From Reyranella humidisoli (GTDB lineage Bacteria > Pseudomonadota > Alphaproteobacteria > Reyranellales > Reyranellaceae), in the NCBI RefSeq assembly GCF_019039055.1, contig NZ_JAHOPB010000003.1, forward strand, positions 372,001 to 436,000: DNA of 64,000 nucleotides, given 5' to 3'. Below, piece by piece: positions 8,878 to 17,194 of this stretch (position 1 is its first letter; the number at the start of each line of letters is the position of its first letter). A model generated the notes under the pieces. The model searched no databases, was not told where the DNA came from, and saw nothing but the letters and a program-made list of their open reading frames with translations. Position numbers and translations under genes: made by a program.

Positions 8878-9762
8878 CTAGAAGAGCGCCGGACCGTTCA
8901 TCAGCACAAGCCCTGAAACGATCACGAACGCTGCGGCCACGCGGCGTCCCCCGAATGGCTCACCGAGGATCAGCGTGCCAATCAGGGCGCCGAACAGCAC
9001 CGATGTCTCCCGGAGCGCCGCGACATGGGCCATCGGTCCCAACGCCAGCGCGTAGATGGCGATGCCATAGCCCGTATTGGCGATCAGGCCGCCCCCGACG
9101 CCGCGATACCAGGTCTTCTTCATGTGCGCCCAGACGGTTGCCGGCCGCTTCCAGAAAGCCAGCACCAGCAGCCACGGCCCCTCGAGCACGGCAAGCCAGG
9201 CGATGTAGGAGATGCGATGCTGAGTGGTCTCGCCGGCGGCGCGCACGCCCAGCCCGTCCGAGATGATATAGCCCGCGATGGTGATGCCGGTGAGGATCGC
9301 GAACAGTGTCGCCAGGCCATGGCGACTGCCCGGTCGCGGCACGACGTTCTTCAGCGGCAGCGCCAGTGCCACCAGGCCGAAGCTCAGCAGGAACACGCCG
9401 GCGATGTCCTGCGGCCGCAGGTGCTCGCCGATGAAACGGCCCGACACCAGGGCAACCAGCAGCGGACCGAGACCGCGCGCGATCGGGTAGGTGTGACTGA
9501 GATCGCCGTAGGAATAGGCCTTCAGCAGGAAGAAATAGTAGGCGACGTGGATGGCAACCGAGAGGATCAGGTACTTCCACGCCGCGCTCTCGATCATCGG
9601 CACGAACGGCACGATGCAGAGCCCCATCACCGTGCCGGTCGTCATGATCAGGCCGAACGTCGCCAGACGGTCGGACTGATCCGACTTCAGGATCGCGTTC
9701 CAGGTGGCATGCATCAGCGCCGCGGCGAGCAGCAACGCGATGATCAGGGGCTCGACGACCAA
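8878..9762 (-). CDS. DMT-superfamily transporter (EamA)
   Basis: 294-residue, very hydrophobic protein with two EamA repeats and about ten predicted membrane helices (for example AVLFLLSFGLVALAL-type and FVIVSGLVLMNG-type segments). Inner-membrane drug/metabolite transporter; solute unknown. A GTG slightly upstream is in another frame, so the in-frame TTG at 9762 is the likeliest start, with a weak AAGAAAG site. Its stop lies four bases before the ligase/GNAT gene, which suggests translational coupling. Confidence 0.85.
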   Translation of the reverse strand: MVVEPLIIALLLAAALMHATWNAILKSDQSDRLATFGLIMTTGTVMGLCIVPFVPMIESAAWKYLILSVAIHVAYYFFLLKAYSYGDLSHTYPIARGLGPLLVALVSGRFIGEHLRPQDIAGVFLLSFGLVALALPLKNVVPRPGSRHGLATLFAILTGITIAGYIISDGLGVRAAGETTQHRISYIAWLAVLEGPWLLVLAFWKRPATVWAHMKKTWYRGVGGGLIANTGYGIAIYALALGPMAHVAALRETSVLFGALIGTLILGEPFGGRRVAAAFVIVSGLVLMNGPALF

Positions 9763-9845
9763 GGGGGCACTTTCTTCTTGTTGCCCTCAACCTACGCCCG
9801 TGTCCAAGATCTCAACAAGGGCGGAAACAAGATGCGAGGCATGCG

Positions 9846-11549
9846 ATGACGGGCGGGGCTCATACGATTGGGACATACAAGGCGGCGCGTGAATTCCTGC
9901 TGGCCCAGCGCGGCGATTACGAGACGGCCTATCGTGGCTTCCGCTGGCCGCAGATGGAGCACTTCAACTGGGCGCTCGACTGGTTCGACGCCGAGCTCGC
10001 GCGCGGGCCGCTGGCGAACCAGGCCGCCCTCACGATCGTCGGCGACGGCGCCGCAAGCCTCACCTTCGCCGAATTGTCAGAGCGCTCTAATCGGGTCGCC
10101 AACGGATTGCGCGCGTTGGGCGTCAAGCGCGGCGACCGCATGCTGCTGATGCTGGGCAACGTGGCGCCGCTCTGGGAAGTGATGCTGGCCGCCATGAAGC
10201 TGGGCGCCGTCGTCATTCCCGCGACCACCCTGCTCACGCCGGTCGATCTCGCCGACCGCTTCGAGCGTGGACGGGCGCGCCATGTGGTGGCCGCCGCCGG
10301 TGAAGCGGCGAAGTTCGAGGGCTTCGACAAGAGCCTGACACGCATCGCCGTCGGAGACGCCCCGGCCGGCTGGCATTCGTATGCCAGGCTGCTGGATCAC
10401 CCGGCCGAATTCACACCGGATGGGCCGACGCAAGCCGACGATCCGATGCTGCTCTATTTCACGTCGGGCACGACGGCCAAGCCCAAGCTCGTGCTGCATT
10501 CCCATCGCAGTTATCCGGTTGGCCATCTCACCACGGTCTTCGTGCTGGGACTGCGCCCCGGCGACGTGCATCTCAACATCTCCTCGCCAGGCTGGGCCAA
10601 GCACGCGTGGAGCTGCTTCTTCGCGCCGTGGATCGCCGGCGCCACGATCTTCATCGCCAACCAGCCGCGCTTCAACGCGCGCTATCTGCTCGATGCGGTC
10701 ATTGCCAACAAGGTCACCACGCTCTGCGCACCGCCGACCGTGTGGCGCATGCTGATCCAGGAAGATCTGAAATCCGCCAGGACGTCGCTGCGCGAGGTGC
10801 TGGCGGCCGGCGAGCCGCTGAACCCCGAAGTGATCGAGCAGGTCGAGAAGGCCTGGGGCCTTACCATCCGCGACTTCTACGGCCAGACCGAAACCACGAC
10901 CCAGGTCGGCAATCCGCCCGGCCAGCCGATCAAGCCCGGCTCGATGGGCCGCCCCCTGCCCGGCTACAGGATCCGGCTGCTCGATGCCGACGACAAGGAT
11001 GCCGAGGAAGGCGAGATCTGCATCGACCTGGCGCACCGTCCCGCGGCGCTGATGCAGGGTTACCAGCAGGATGACGGCTCGATCGCGCCGCTCACGGGGG
11101 CGGTCTATCGCACCGGCGACGTGGCCTCGCGCGATGCCGACGGCTACCTGACCTACGTCGGCCGCGCCGACGACGTGTTCAAGGCGTCGGACTATCGGAT
11201 CAGCCCCTTCGAGCTGGAAAGCGTGCTGATCGAGCATCCCGCCGTGGCCGAAGCCGCCGTCGTGCCGGCGCCCGACGCGATGCGGCTGGCCATACCGAAG
11301 GCCTACATATCGCTGACCGCCAGCGGCAAACCGGACCGGGCCACCGCGCTCTCGATCTTCCAGCACCTGCGCGGCCGGCTGGCGCCGTTCAAGCGCATCC
11401 GCCGTCTGGAATTCGCCGAACTGCCCAAGACGATCTCCGGCAAGATCCGCAGGGTCGAACTGCGCCGCGACGAGGAAAAACGCGCGGCCACAAACCAGCG
11501 CGGCGCTGGCGAATTCCGGGAAGAGGACTTCCCGGAGTTGGCGAAATAG
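9846..11549 (+). CDS. AMP-forming acyl-CoA synthetase
   Basis: 567-residue member of the ANL (acyl-CoA synthetase) superfamily, resembling acetyl/medium-chain enzymes. Visible motifs are the P-loop-like YFTSGTTAKPK, the adenine-binding DFYGQTE, the YRTGD hinge region Asp, and the C-terminal acylation Lys in LPKTISGKIRR. It makes acyl-AMP and then acyl-CoA in the cytosol; chain-length preference cannot be read. ATG at 9846 preceded by GAGG. It sits divergent from the EamA and Pat-like genes and 54 bases before trpG, in the position where trpE is often found. The Lys in the PKTISGK block is the usual target of Pat-type acetylation. Confidence 0.92.
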   Translation: MTGGAHTIGTYKAAREFLLAQRGDYETAYRGFRWPQMEHFNWALDWFDAELARGPLANQAALTIVGDGAASLTFAELSERSNRVANGLRALGVKRGDRMLLMLGNVAPLWEVMLAAMKLGAVVIPATTLLTPVDLADRFERGRARHVVAAAGEAAKFEGFDKSLTRIAVGDAPAGWHSYARLLDHPAEFTPDGPTQADDPMLLYFTSGTTAKPKLVLHSHRSYPVGHLTTVFVLGLRPGDVHLNISSPGWAKHAWSCFFAPWIAGATIFIANQPRFNARYLLDAVIANKVTTLCAPPTVWRMLIQEDLKSARTSLREVLAAGEPLNPEVIEQVEKAWGLTIRDFYGQTETTTQVGNPPGQPIKPGSMGRPLPGYRIRLLDADDKDAEEGEICIDLAHRPAALMQGYQQDDGSIAPLTGAVYRTGDVASRDADGYLTYVGRADDVFKASDYRISPFELESVLIEHPAVAEAAVVPAPDAMRLAIPKAYISLTASGKPDRATALSIFQHLRGRLAPFKRIRRLEFAELPKTISGKIRRVELRRDEEKRAATNQRGAGEFREEDFPELAK

Positions 11550-11603
11550 CGAGGGACTTTTAGGGGCCTATGAGAGGCAGCACGGACCGGATAAACTGCC
11601 CCC

Positions 11604-12209
11604 ATGCTTCTCCTGATCGATAACTACGACAGCTTCACCTACAACCTCGTCCACTTCCTGGGCGATCTCGGCGCGCGCTGCGTCGTGCATCGCAACGACC
11701 AGATCACGGTCGATGAGGCGCTGGCCCTGAAGCCCGCCGGCATTGTCCTGTCGCCCGGCCCCTGCACGCCCAACGAGGCGGGAATCTGCATGGACCTGAT
11801 CCGGGCGGCGGCGAAGGAACAGGTGCCGCTGTTCGGCGTCTGCCTCGGCCACCAGGCGATCGGCCAGGTGTTCGGCGGCCATGTCGTGCGCGCGCCCATG
11901 CCGATGCACGGCAAGCTGTCGGGCGTCTCGCACAAGAACCAGAGCGTGTTCGAGGACGTGCCCTCGCCCTTCCAGGCGACGCGCTACCATTCGCTGATCG
12001 TCGACCGGAAGGATTTCCCTAAGGACCTCGAAGTCACCGCGGAGACAGGCGACATCATCATGGGCCTGCGCCACAAGACGCTGCCGATCCACGGCGTGCA
12101 GTTCCACCCCGAGAGCATCGCTTCTGAACACGGCCACAAGATACTCGAGAATTTCCTCAAGATCGCGGGCGACCACCCCAGCCAGCAGAACAAGAAAAAG
12201 GCGGCTTAG
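11604..12209 (+). CDS. trpG: Anthranilate/aminodeoxychorismate synthase glutaminase subunit
   Basis: 201-residue class I glutamine amidotransferase. The triad is Cys80 (FGVCLGHQ), His168 and Glu170 (FHPESI). It supplies ammonia from glutamine to TrpE, and possibly to PabB for folate. N-terminal LLLIDNYDSFTYNL is characteristic of TrpG/PabA. In most alphaproteobacteria trpD follows directly; here two unrelated genes (12230-13500) lie between. trpE is not in the window. ATG at 11604 lacks an obvious ribosome site. Confidence 0.93.
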   Translation: MLLLIDNYDSFTYNLVHFLGDLGARCVVHRNDQITVDEALALKPAGIVLSPGPCTPNEAGICMDLIRAAAKEQVPLFGVCLGHQAIGQVFGGHVVRAPMPMHGKLSGVSHKNQSVFEDVPSPFQATRYHSLIVDRKDFPKDLEVTAETGDIIMGLRHKTLPIHGVQFHPESIASEHGHKILENFLKIAGDHPSQQNKKKAA

Positions 12210-12229
12210 ACGCCGGCAACGACACGCCA

Positions 12230-13195
12230 ATGCTTGATCGCCGTTCCCTCGTCTCGTTGCTCGCCGCGTCGAGCGTCGCACCTTCGGCCTTCGCGCAGGC
12301 ATGGCCGGCCAAGCCGATCCGCATCATCGTGCCCTTCCCCGCCGGTCAGGCAACGGACATCCTGGCGCGCATGATGGCCGATCAGCTCACCAAGGCGCTG
12401 GGACAGCAGGTCATCGCGGAAAACCGGCCCGGTGCGGGCGGGCAGATCGGGGCCGATGTCGCCGCCAAGGCGGCCCCCGACGGCTACACCCTGCTGATGG
12501 TGACGATCTCCACCCACGGGATCAGCCCGGCGCTCTATCCCAAGCTGCCGTACGATCCACAGAAGGACTTCGCGCCGATCGCCAATATCGGGCTGACGCC
12601 GCAGGTCCTGATGACCGGCCTGAAGAGTGGCATCGGCTCGGTCGCCGATCTCGTCGCCAAGGCGAAGGCCGGCGCCGATCTCAATTACGGTTCCTCGGGC
12701 AACGGTTCGGCCAGCCATCTCGCGGTCGAGATGCTGAAGAGCGCGGCCGGCATCAAGCTCACGCACGTGCCGTTCAAGGGCAATGCCGAGGCCCAAATGG
12801 CGCTGCAGAGCGGCGACATCCAACTCCTCTCAGACGCCGTTCCCGGCGCCGTCGGACCGGTGCGGTCCGGCAAGGTAATGGCCATCGGCATTGCCGACGA
12901 ACGCCGCTCGCCCTTCCTGCCCGACGTGCCGACCGTCGCCGAGCAGGGCATCCAGGGCGTCGTCGCGGTAGGTTGGATCGGCCTTTCGGCACCCGGGAAG
13001 ACACCGGAGCCCATCCTCGACAAGCTCAGCGCCGAGGTCATGCGCATCCTCAAGGATCCCGAGGTGCTGGAGAAGATGAAGAGCCTCTCCTTCGTGCCCG
13101 CAAAGGAATCGCGCCAGGAATTCGAGGCATACATCGCCATCGAAAACACCAAGTGGCGCAAGATCATTCAGGACGCAGGCGTCAAGATTGAGTAG
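12230..13195 (+). CDS. Bug-family tricarboxylate transport substrate-binding protein
   Basis: 321-residue periplasmic receptor of the TctC/Bug family. Signal peptide to the FAQA site around residue 24, then WPAKPIRIIVPF, PAGQATDILAR, GQQVIAENRPGAGG and AAPDGYTLL. It carries AGQATD where the two receptors at the left edge have GGPTD, so it belongs to a different subgroup and probably has another ligand. It begins 20 bases after trpG on the same strand and is likely cotranscribed with it, an unexpected position for a transport receptor. No TctAB genes are near. The start ATG is fixed by the signal peptide rather than by a ribosome site. Confidence 0.9.
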   Translation: MLDRRSLVSLLAASSVAPSAFAQAWPAKPIRIIVPFPAGQATDILARMMADQLTKALGQQVIAENRPGAGGQIGADVAAKAAPDGYTLLMVTISTHGISPALYPKLPYDPQKDFAPIANIGLTPQVLMTGLKSGIGSVADLVAKAKAGADLNYGSSGNGSASHLAVEMLKSAAGIKLTHVPFKGNAEAQMALQSGDIQLLSDAVPGAVGPVRSGKVMAIGIADERRSPFLPDVPTVAEQGIQGVVAVGWIGLSAPGKTPEPILDKLSAEVMRILKDPEVLEKMKSLSFVPAKESRQEFEAYIAIENTKWRKIIQDAGVKIE

Positions 13196-13230
13196 CCAAG
13201 GGCTACTCGCCGTCCGTAATTTTTCATTTA

Positions 13231-13254
13231 AAATCTGCCAGTTACGGCAGATTT
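13231..13254. terminator. Putative bidirectional terminator between Bug receptor and HMA protein
   Basis: Perfect 9-base stem AAATCTGCC/GGCAGATTT with a six-base loop, flanked by A/T-rich sequence (TTTTTCATTTA on the left). It lies between two converging genes, so it may end transcription from both; the U-tracts are short. Confidence 0.45.
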
Positions 13255-13299
13255 CTCACATGCGGCGGGTGTCGGCGGAGATGCCAGCACCGTAGCCGT

Positions 13300-13500
13300 T
13301 CAGGCTGCGACGCCGAAGCCGGCCCGCTGGATCGCCTTGGTGATCGCCGGGACGTCCGCGCCCTCGGGGAGACGCATCTCCCCGCTCTTGAGGTCGACGG
13401 AGAGAGGCGCGGTGCCGGCGCCGGTGGCGGCCCGGGTGACGGCCTTCACGCAGCCGTCGCAATCCATGCCGGTGACCTTGAGGATGAGTTCTTGTGCCAT
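13300..13500 (-). CDS. Heavy-metal-associated (HMA) domain protein, CopZ-like
   Basis: 66-residue single HMA domain. The metal-binding GMDCDGC motif (CxxC) lies near residues 11-17 and the fold ends with the usual AIxxAGF-type helix (AIQRAGFG). It probably carries copper or another soft metal in the cytosol to a P-type ATPase or sensor, but neither is nearby. ATG at 13500, transcribed away from trpD, whose GTG lies 58 bases off on the other strand. It is one of two genes separating trpG from trpD. Confidence 0.85.
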   Translation of the reverse strand: MAQELILKVTGMDCDGCVKAVTRAATGAGTAPLSVDLKSGEMRLPEGADVPAITKAIQRAGFGVAA

Positions 13501-13558
13501 GTGATATAGCTTCGCGCCCGCCGGCCGAACCGGCAAGAGGCAAAAGTACGGGGTTCCG

Positions 13559-14584
13559 GTGAGCGGCGACATCGACGATTTTCGCGGCCTTCTGGCCAAG
13601 GTAGGCAACGGCGAGACCCTCGGCATCGACGAGGCGGAACGCGCGTTCGACATCATGACATCGGGCGACGCGACACCGGCCCAGATGGGCGCCTTCCTGA
13701 TGGGCCTGAAGGTCCGCGGCGAGACGGCCGAGGAACTGGCCGGTGGCTCGCGCGCCCTGCGCGCCAAGGTGCTGCGCGTGAAAGCGCCGGAGGGCACGAT
13801 CGACATCGTGGGCACCGGCGGCGACCACCACGGCACCTACAACGTCTCTTCCTGCTCGGCCTTCGTCGTGGCCGGCGCCGGTATCCCGGTCGCCAAGCAC
13901 GGAAACCGGGCCTTCACGTCCAAGTCCGGCGCCGCCGACGTGCTGTCGGCGCTCGGCATCGGCCTCGAAGTGCCGATCGAGGCGCTGGAGAAGGCGCTGG
14001 TCGAAGCCAGGGTCTGTTTCCTGATGGCGCCCCGCCACCACAGCGCCATGCGCAACGTCGCCGGCCCGCGGGTCGAGCTGGCGCCCTCGCGCACCATCTT
14101 CAACCTGCTGGGCCCGATGTCGAACCCCGCCCTGGTGACGCGCCAGCTCGTGGGCGTGTTCGATCGCCGCTGGCTCAGGCCCGTCGCGGAGGCGCTGGGC
14201 CAGCTGGGACTCGAACGCGCGCTGGTCGTGAACGGCCAGGACGGCATGGACGAACTCACCACCACGACCGCGAGCTGGGCCGCCTCGCTGGAAAACGGCA
14301 AGGTGACCGAGATCGAGATCGCGCCGGAAGAGATCGGCGTGAAGCGCGCCACGCTCGACCAGCTGAAGGGCGGCGACGCGGCGCACAATGCCGAGGCGAT
14401 CCACGCCCTGCTGGGCGGCGAGAAGAATGCCTTCCGCGACATCGTTCTGCTGAACAGCGCCGCCGCGATCATGGTCGCGGGCAAGGCGCGGGACCTGAAG
14501 GAGGGCGCCGCCATGGCCGCCCAGTCGATCGACAGCGGCAAGGCTCGCGAAGCGCTGGCGACATTGAAGAGGATTTGCGCATGA
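13559..14584 (+). CDS. trpD: Anthranilate phosphoribosyltransferase
   Basis: 341-residue TrpD, transferring phosphoribosyl from PRPP to anthranilate in the second step of tryptophan synthesis. The PRPP-binding GTGGDHHGTYNVS loop, KHGNRAFTSKSGAADVL and the RVELAPSRTIFNLLGP block are diagnostic. GTG start at 13559. Its stop overlaps the trpC start by four bases (ATGA), opening a run of three such overlaps through moeA. Because the HMA gene is transcribed away on the other strand, trpD must have its own promoter in 13501-13558. Confidence 0.96.
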   Translation: MSGDIDDFRGLLAKVGNGETLGIDEAERAFDIMTSGDATPAQMGAFLMGLKVRGETAEELAGGSRALRAKVLRVKAPEGTIDIVGTGGDHHGTYNVSSCSAFVVAGAGIPVAKHGNRAFTSKSGAADVLSALGIGLEVPIEALEKALVEARVCFLMAPRHHSAMRNVAGPRVELAPSRTIFNLLGPMSNPALVTRQLVGVFDRRWLRPVAEALGQLGLERALVVNGQDGMDELTTTTASWAASLENGKVTEIEIAPEEIGVKRATLDQLKGGDAAHNAEAIHALLGGEKNAFRDIVLLNSAAAIMVAGKARDLKEGAAMAAQSIDSGKAREALATLKRICA

Positions 14585-15381
14585 GCGACACGCTCGACCG
14601 GATCGTTGCCGACAAGAAGCGCCATGTGGCCGGGCGCATCTCGCAACGCTCGCTCAGGGTCATCGAGAACCTCGCCCGCGACACCGATTCGCCGCGCGGC
14701 TTCGCCAGGGCACTCAAGGCCACGATCGCCGAGGGCCGCTACGGCCTGATCGCCGAGATCAAGAAGGCCTCGCCCAGCAAGGGCCTGATCCGGCCGGACT
14801 TCGATCCGCCGTCCCTCGCCCGCTCCTACGAGCGCGGCGGCGCGACCTGCCTGTCGATCCTGACCGACGAGCCCTACTTCCAGGGCAAGGACGAGTTCCT
14901 GACGGAGGCGCGCGCCGCGGTGAAGCTGCCTGTCCTGCGCAAGGATTTCATGATCGATCCCTACCAGGTGCCGGAAGCCCGCGCGCTCGGCGCCGACTGC
15001 ATCCTGCTGATCATGGCCTGCCTCGACGACGCGATGGCCGCGGAGCTGGCGAAGCTCGCGCACAAATGGGGCATGGACGTGCTGGTCGAGGTGCATGACG
15101 GCGAGGAACTGGAGCGTGCGCTCAAGGTCGACGCCGACCTGATCGGCGTGAACAACCGCAACCTCAAGACCCTCGCGGTCGATCTCGCCACGACCGAGAA
15201 ACTGGCGCCGCTGGTGCCGAAGGACCGCGTGCTCGTGGCCGAAAGCGGCCTCGGCTCGCCTGCGGATCTCGCGCGCATGGCCCGCGTCGGCGCCTCGTCG
15301 TTCCTGATCGGCGAGAGCTTCATGCGCAAGCCCGACGTCGAGGCGGCAGTGCGCGAGATCCTGGTGCGCGAGGCGGCATGA
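14581..15381 (+). CDS. trpC: Indole-3-glycerol phosphate synthase
   Basis: 266-residue TIM-barrel enzyme converting CdRP to indole-3-glycerol phosphate. Catalytic-loop IAEIKKASPSKG, the VLRKDFMID strand and the GVNNRNLKT phosphate-site block are clear. It is the monofunctional form, without a TrpF fusion. The ATG at 14581 overlaps the trpD stop by four bases and is preferred over an in-frame TTG six bases upstream. Its own stop overlaps moaC by four bases. Confidence 0.96.
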   Translation: MSDTLDRIVADKKRHVAGRISQRSLRVIENLARDTDSPRGFARALKATIAEGRYGLIAEIKKASPSKGLIRPDFDPPSLARSYERGGATCLSILTDEPYFQGKDEFLTEARAAVKLPVLRKDFMIDPYQVPEARALGADCILLIMACLDDAMAAELAKLAHKWGMDVLVEVHDGEELERALKVDADLIGVNNRNLKTLAVDLATTEKLAPLVPKDRVLVAESGLGSPADLARMARVGASSFLIGESFMRKPDVEAAVREILVREAA

Positions 15382-15863
15382 AGCGCAAGGCGACGCTCAC
15401 CCATTTCGACGAGGGCGGCAACGCCCGCATGGTCGATGTCGGGGACAAGGAGATCACCGAACGCGTCGCCGTCGCGTGCGCCAGCGTGACCATGCAGGCC
15501 GCGACGCTCAAGCTGATCCGCGACAAGAAGGCCAAGAAGGGCGATGTGCTGGCGGTGGCCCAGCTCGCCGGCATCATGGCGGCCAAGAAGACGCCCGACC
15601 TGATCCCGCTCTGCCATCCGCTCTCGCTGTCGTCGGTCGACGTGAAGCTGTCGCTCGACCCGAAGCGCAAGGCCGTCGACATCGAGGCGACCTGCAGGCT
15701 GAAGGGCCGCACCGGCGTCGAGATGGAGGCGCTTACGGCGGCGTCCGTCGCCGCCCTCACCGTCTACGACATGTGCAAGGCGGTCGACCGCGGCATGGTG
15801 ATCTCCGAGGTGAAGCTCCTCCACAAGTCCGGCGGCAAGTCGGGGACATGGGAAGCTCGATGA
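15378..15863 (+). CDS. moaC: Cyclic pyranopterin monophosphate synthase
   Basis: 161 residues, the same length as E. coli MoaC; second step of molybdenum cofactor synthesis, after MoaA. Diagnostic blocks are KKTPDLIPLCHPL and GVEMEALTAASVAALTVYD with the following MCKAVD. Start and stop each overlap the neighbours by four bases, so tryptophan and molybdopterin genes are translated as one coupled unit, the common alphaproteobacterial arrangement. Confidence 0.96.
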   Translation: MKRKATLTHFDEGGNARMVDVGDKEITERVAVACASVTMQAATLKLIRDKKAKKGDVLAVAQLAGIMAAKKTPDLIPLCHPLSLSSVDVKLSLDPKRKAVDIEATCRLKGRTGVEMEALTAASVAALTVYDMCKAVDRGMVISEVKLLHKSGGKSGTWEAR

Positions 15864-17086
15864 AGCCGGGAATGCTCTCCGTTCGTGATGCCCATGCCCG
15901 CGTGATCGCGGCCTTCGAGGCGCTTCCCTCGGAAACCGTATCCGTCGCCGACGCCGCCGGCCGCGTGCTCGCCGTGCCGCCGCGGGCGCGGCTGACGCAG
16001 CCGCCGGCCGACCTCTCGGCGATGGACGGATATGCGGTGCGCGCCGCCGACGTGTCCGCCGTCCCGGCGGTGCTGACGCTCGTGGGCCAGGCACCAGCCG
16101 GTGGGTCCTACGACCACGCGCTGCAGCCCGGCGAGACCGTGCGCATCTTCACCGGCGGCCCCCTGCCGATGGGCGCCGATTCGATCGTTATTCAGGAAGA
16201 CACGAAGGCGGATGGGCCGAGGATCACCATCCTCGAGGCGCCCAGCGTCGGGCGCCACATCCGCAAGGCCGGGCTCGACTTCAGTGCGGGCGATTCGCCG
16301 CTGGAGGCAGGCCGGACGCTCACGACGCGCGATGTGGCGCTGGCGGCCGCCATGAACCATCCATGGCTCTCGGTCCATCGCAAGCCGCGCGTCGCGATCC
16401 TCTCGACCGGCGACGAACTCGTGATGCCGGGCGAGCCGGTCGGCCGGAACCAGATCGTCTCCTCCTCGGGCATTGCCGTCGCGGCCCTCGTGCGTGGCTG
16501 GGGCGGCGAGCCCACCCTGTTCGACATCGCACGCGACGACGCGAAGCTGATCGAGCGCTGCATCGAAGCCGGCGCGCAGCATGACCTGCTGATCACCCTG
16601 GGCGGCGCCTCCGTCGGCGACCACGATCTCGTCCAGGACGCGCTGAAGGCGCAGGGCTTCGACATGGATTTCTGGAAGATCGCCATGCGCCCCGGCAAGC
16701 CGCTGATGTTCGCCGCGCGTGATCGCGCCCGCGTGCTCGGCCTGCCGGGCAATCCCGTCTCCACCATGGTCTGCGCGCTCCTGTTCCTGAAGCCGGCGCT
16801 CGAGCGCATGCTGGGCCAATCCGGCGATCTCGCGCGCACCGTGCCCGCCCGCCTCGCGGTCGACGTGAAGCAGAACGACCAGCGCGAGGACTATGTCCGC
16901 TCGCGTCTCGCTCGTTCCGGCGACGGATCGCTCACCGTCGACCCGCATCCCGTTCAGGACAGTTCGATGCTGTCGGTGCTGGCGGCATGTGATGGCCTGA
17001 TGATTCGTCCGGCCCACGATCCCGCGCGCAAGGCGGGAGACACCGTGCAGGTTGTCGATCTCCAAAGCCTTTCCGGCGGCTACTGA
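15860..17086 (+). CDS. moeA: Molybdopterin molybdenumtransferase
   Basis: 408-residue MoeA, inserting molybdate into adenylylated molybdopterin. MDGYAVRAAD near the N-terminus, ILSTGDELV in the MPT-binding domain, LGGASVGDHD and LPGNPVSTMV are family signatures. The ATG at 15860 shares an ATGA overlap with moaC; an in-frame ATG at 15848 would add four residues. Last gene of the trpD-moeA unit; lexA follows behind its own promoter. Confidence 0.95.
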   Translation: MKPGMLSVRDAHARVIAAFEALPSETVSVADAAGRVLAVPPRARLTQPPADLSAMDGYAVRAADVSAVPAVLTLVGQAPAGGSYDHALQPGETVRIFTGGPLPMGADSIVIQEDTKADGPRITILEAPSVGRHIRKAGLDFSAGDSPLEAGRTLTTRDVALAAAMNHPWLSVHRKPRVAILSTGDELVMPGEPVGRNQIVSSSGIAVAALVRGWGGEPTLFDIARDDAKLIERCIEAGAQHDLLITLGGASVGDHDLVQDALKAQGFDMDFWKIAMRPGKPLMFAARDRARVLGLPGNPVSTMVCALLFLKPALERMLGQSGDLARTVPARLAVDVKQNDQREDYVRSRLARSGDGSLTVDPHPVQDSSMLSVLAACDGLMIRPAHDPARKAGDTVQVVDLQSLSGGY

Positions 17087-17108
17087 TCCCGGTTCTCCTT
17101 GGGATAAG

Positions 17109-17137
17109 TTGACGTTTATGCGGAACTAAACTAGAAC
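17109..17137 (+). promoter_or_regulatory. lexA promoter (sigma-70 type)
   Basis: TTGACG at 17109-17114, a 17-base spacer, and TAGAAC at 17132-17137, about 50 bases before the lexA GTG. The -10 hexamer overlaps the LexA operator, which fits autorepression. Confidence 0.65.
17123..17137 (+). promoter_or_regulatory. LexA operator (alphaproteobacterial SOS box)
   Basis: GAAC-N7-GAAC, the direct-repeat SOS box known from Alphaproteobacteria (GTTC-N7-GTTC on the other strand). It covers the -10 region of the lexA promoter, so LexA bound here would block its own transcription until RecA-driven cleavage. Confidence 0.8.
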
Positions 17138-17194
17138 ATGTGCCGGGTTTCAGGATTTGTTCCTAAATCCGGTAGGCGTTCTGGGGAGAAGACG

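Noticed and set aside
6267..9266. 999-codon open frame opposite the ligase/GNAT gene
   Set aside because: Arg/His/Ala-rich translation with no domain; the minus-strand gene is clearly the coding one. Similar long shadows at 54180-56723, 58787-60889 and 26943-29366 were rejected for the same reason.
17138..17194. Longer LexA starting at the ATG at 17138
   Set aside because: That ATG abuts the operator and -10 element, so it would lie at or before the transcription start; the GTG at 17195 has a proper ribosome site and the conserved N-terminus.
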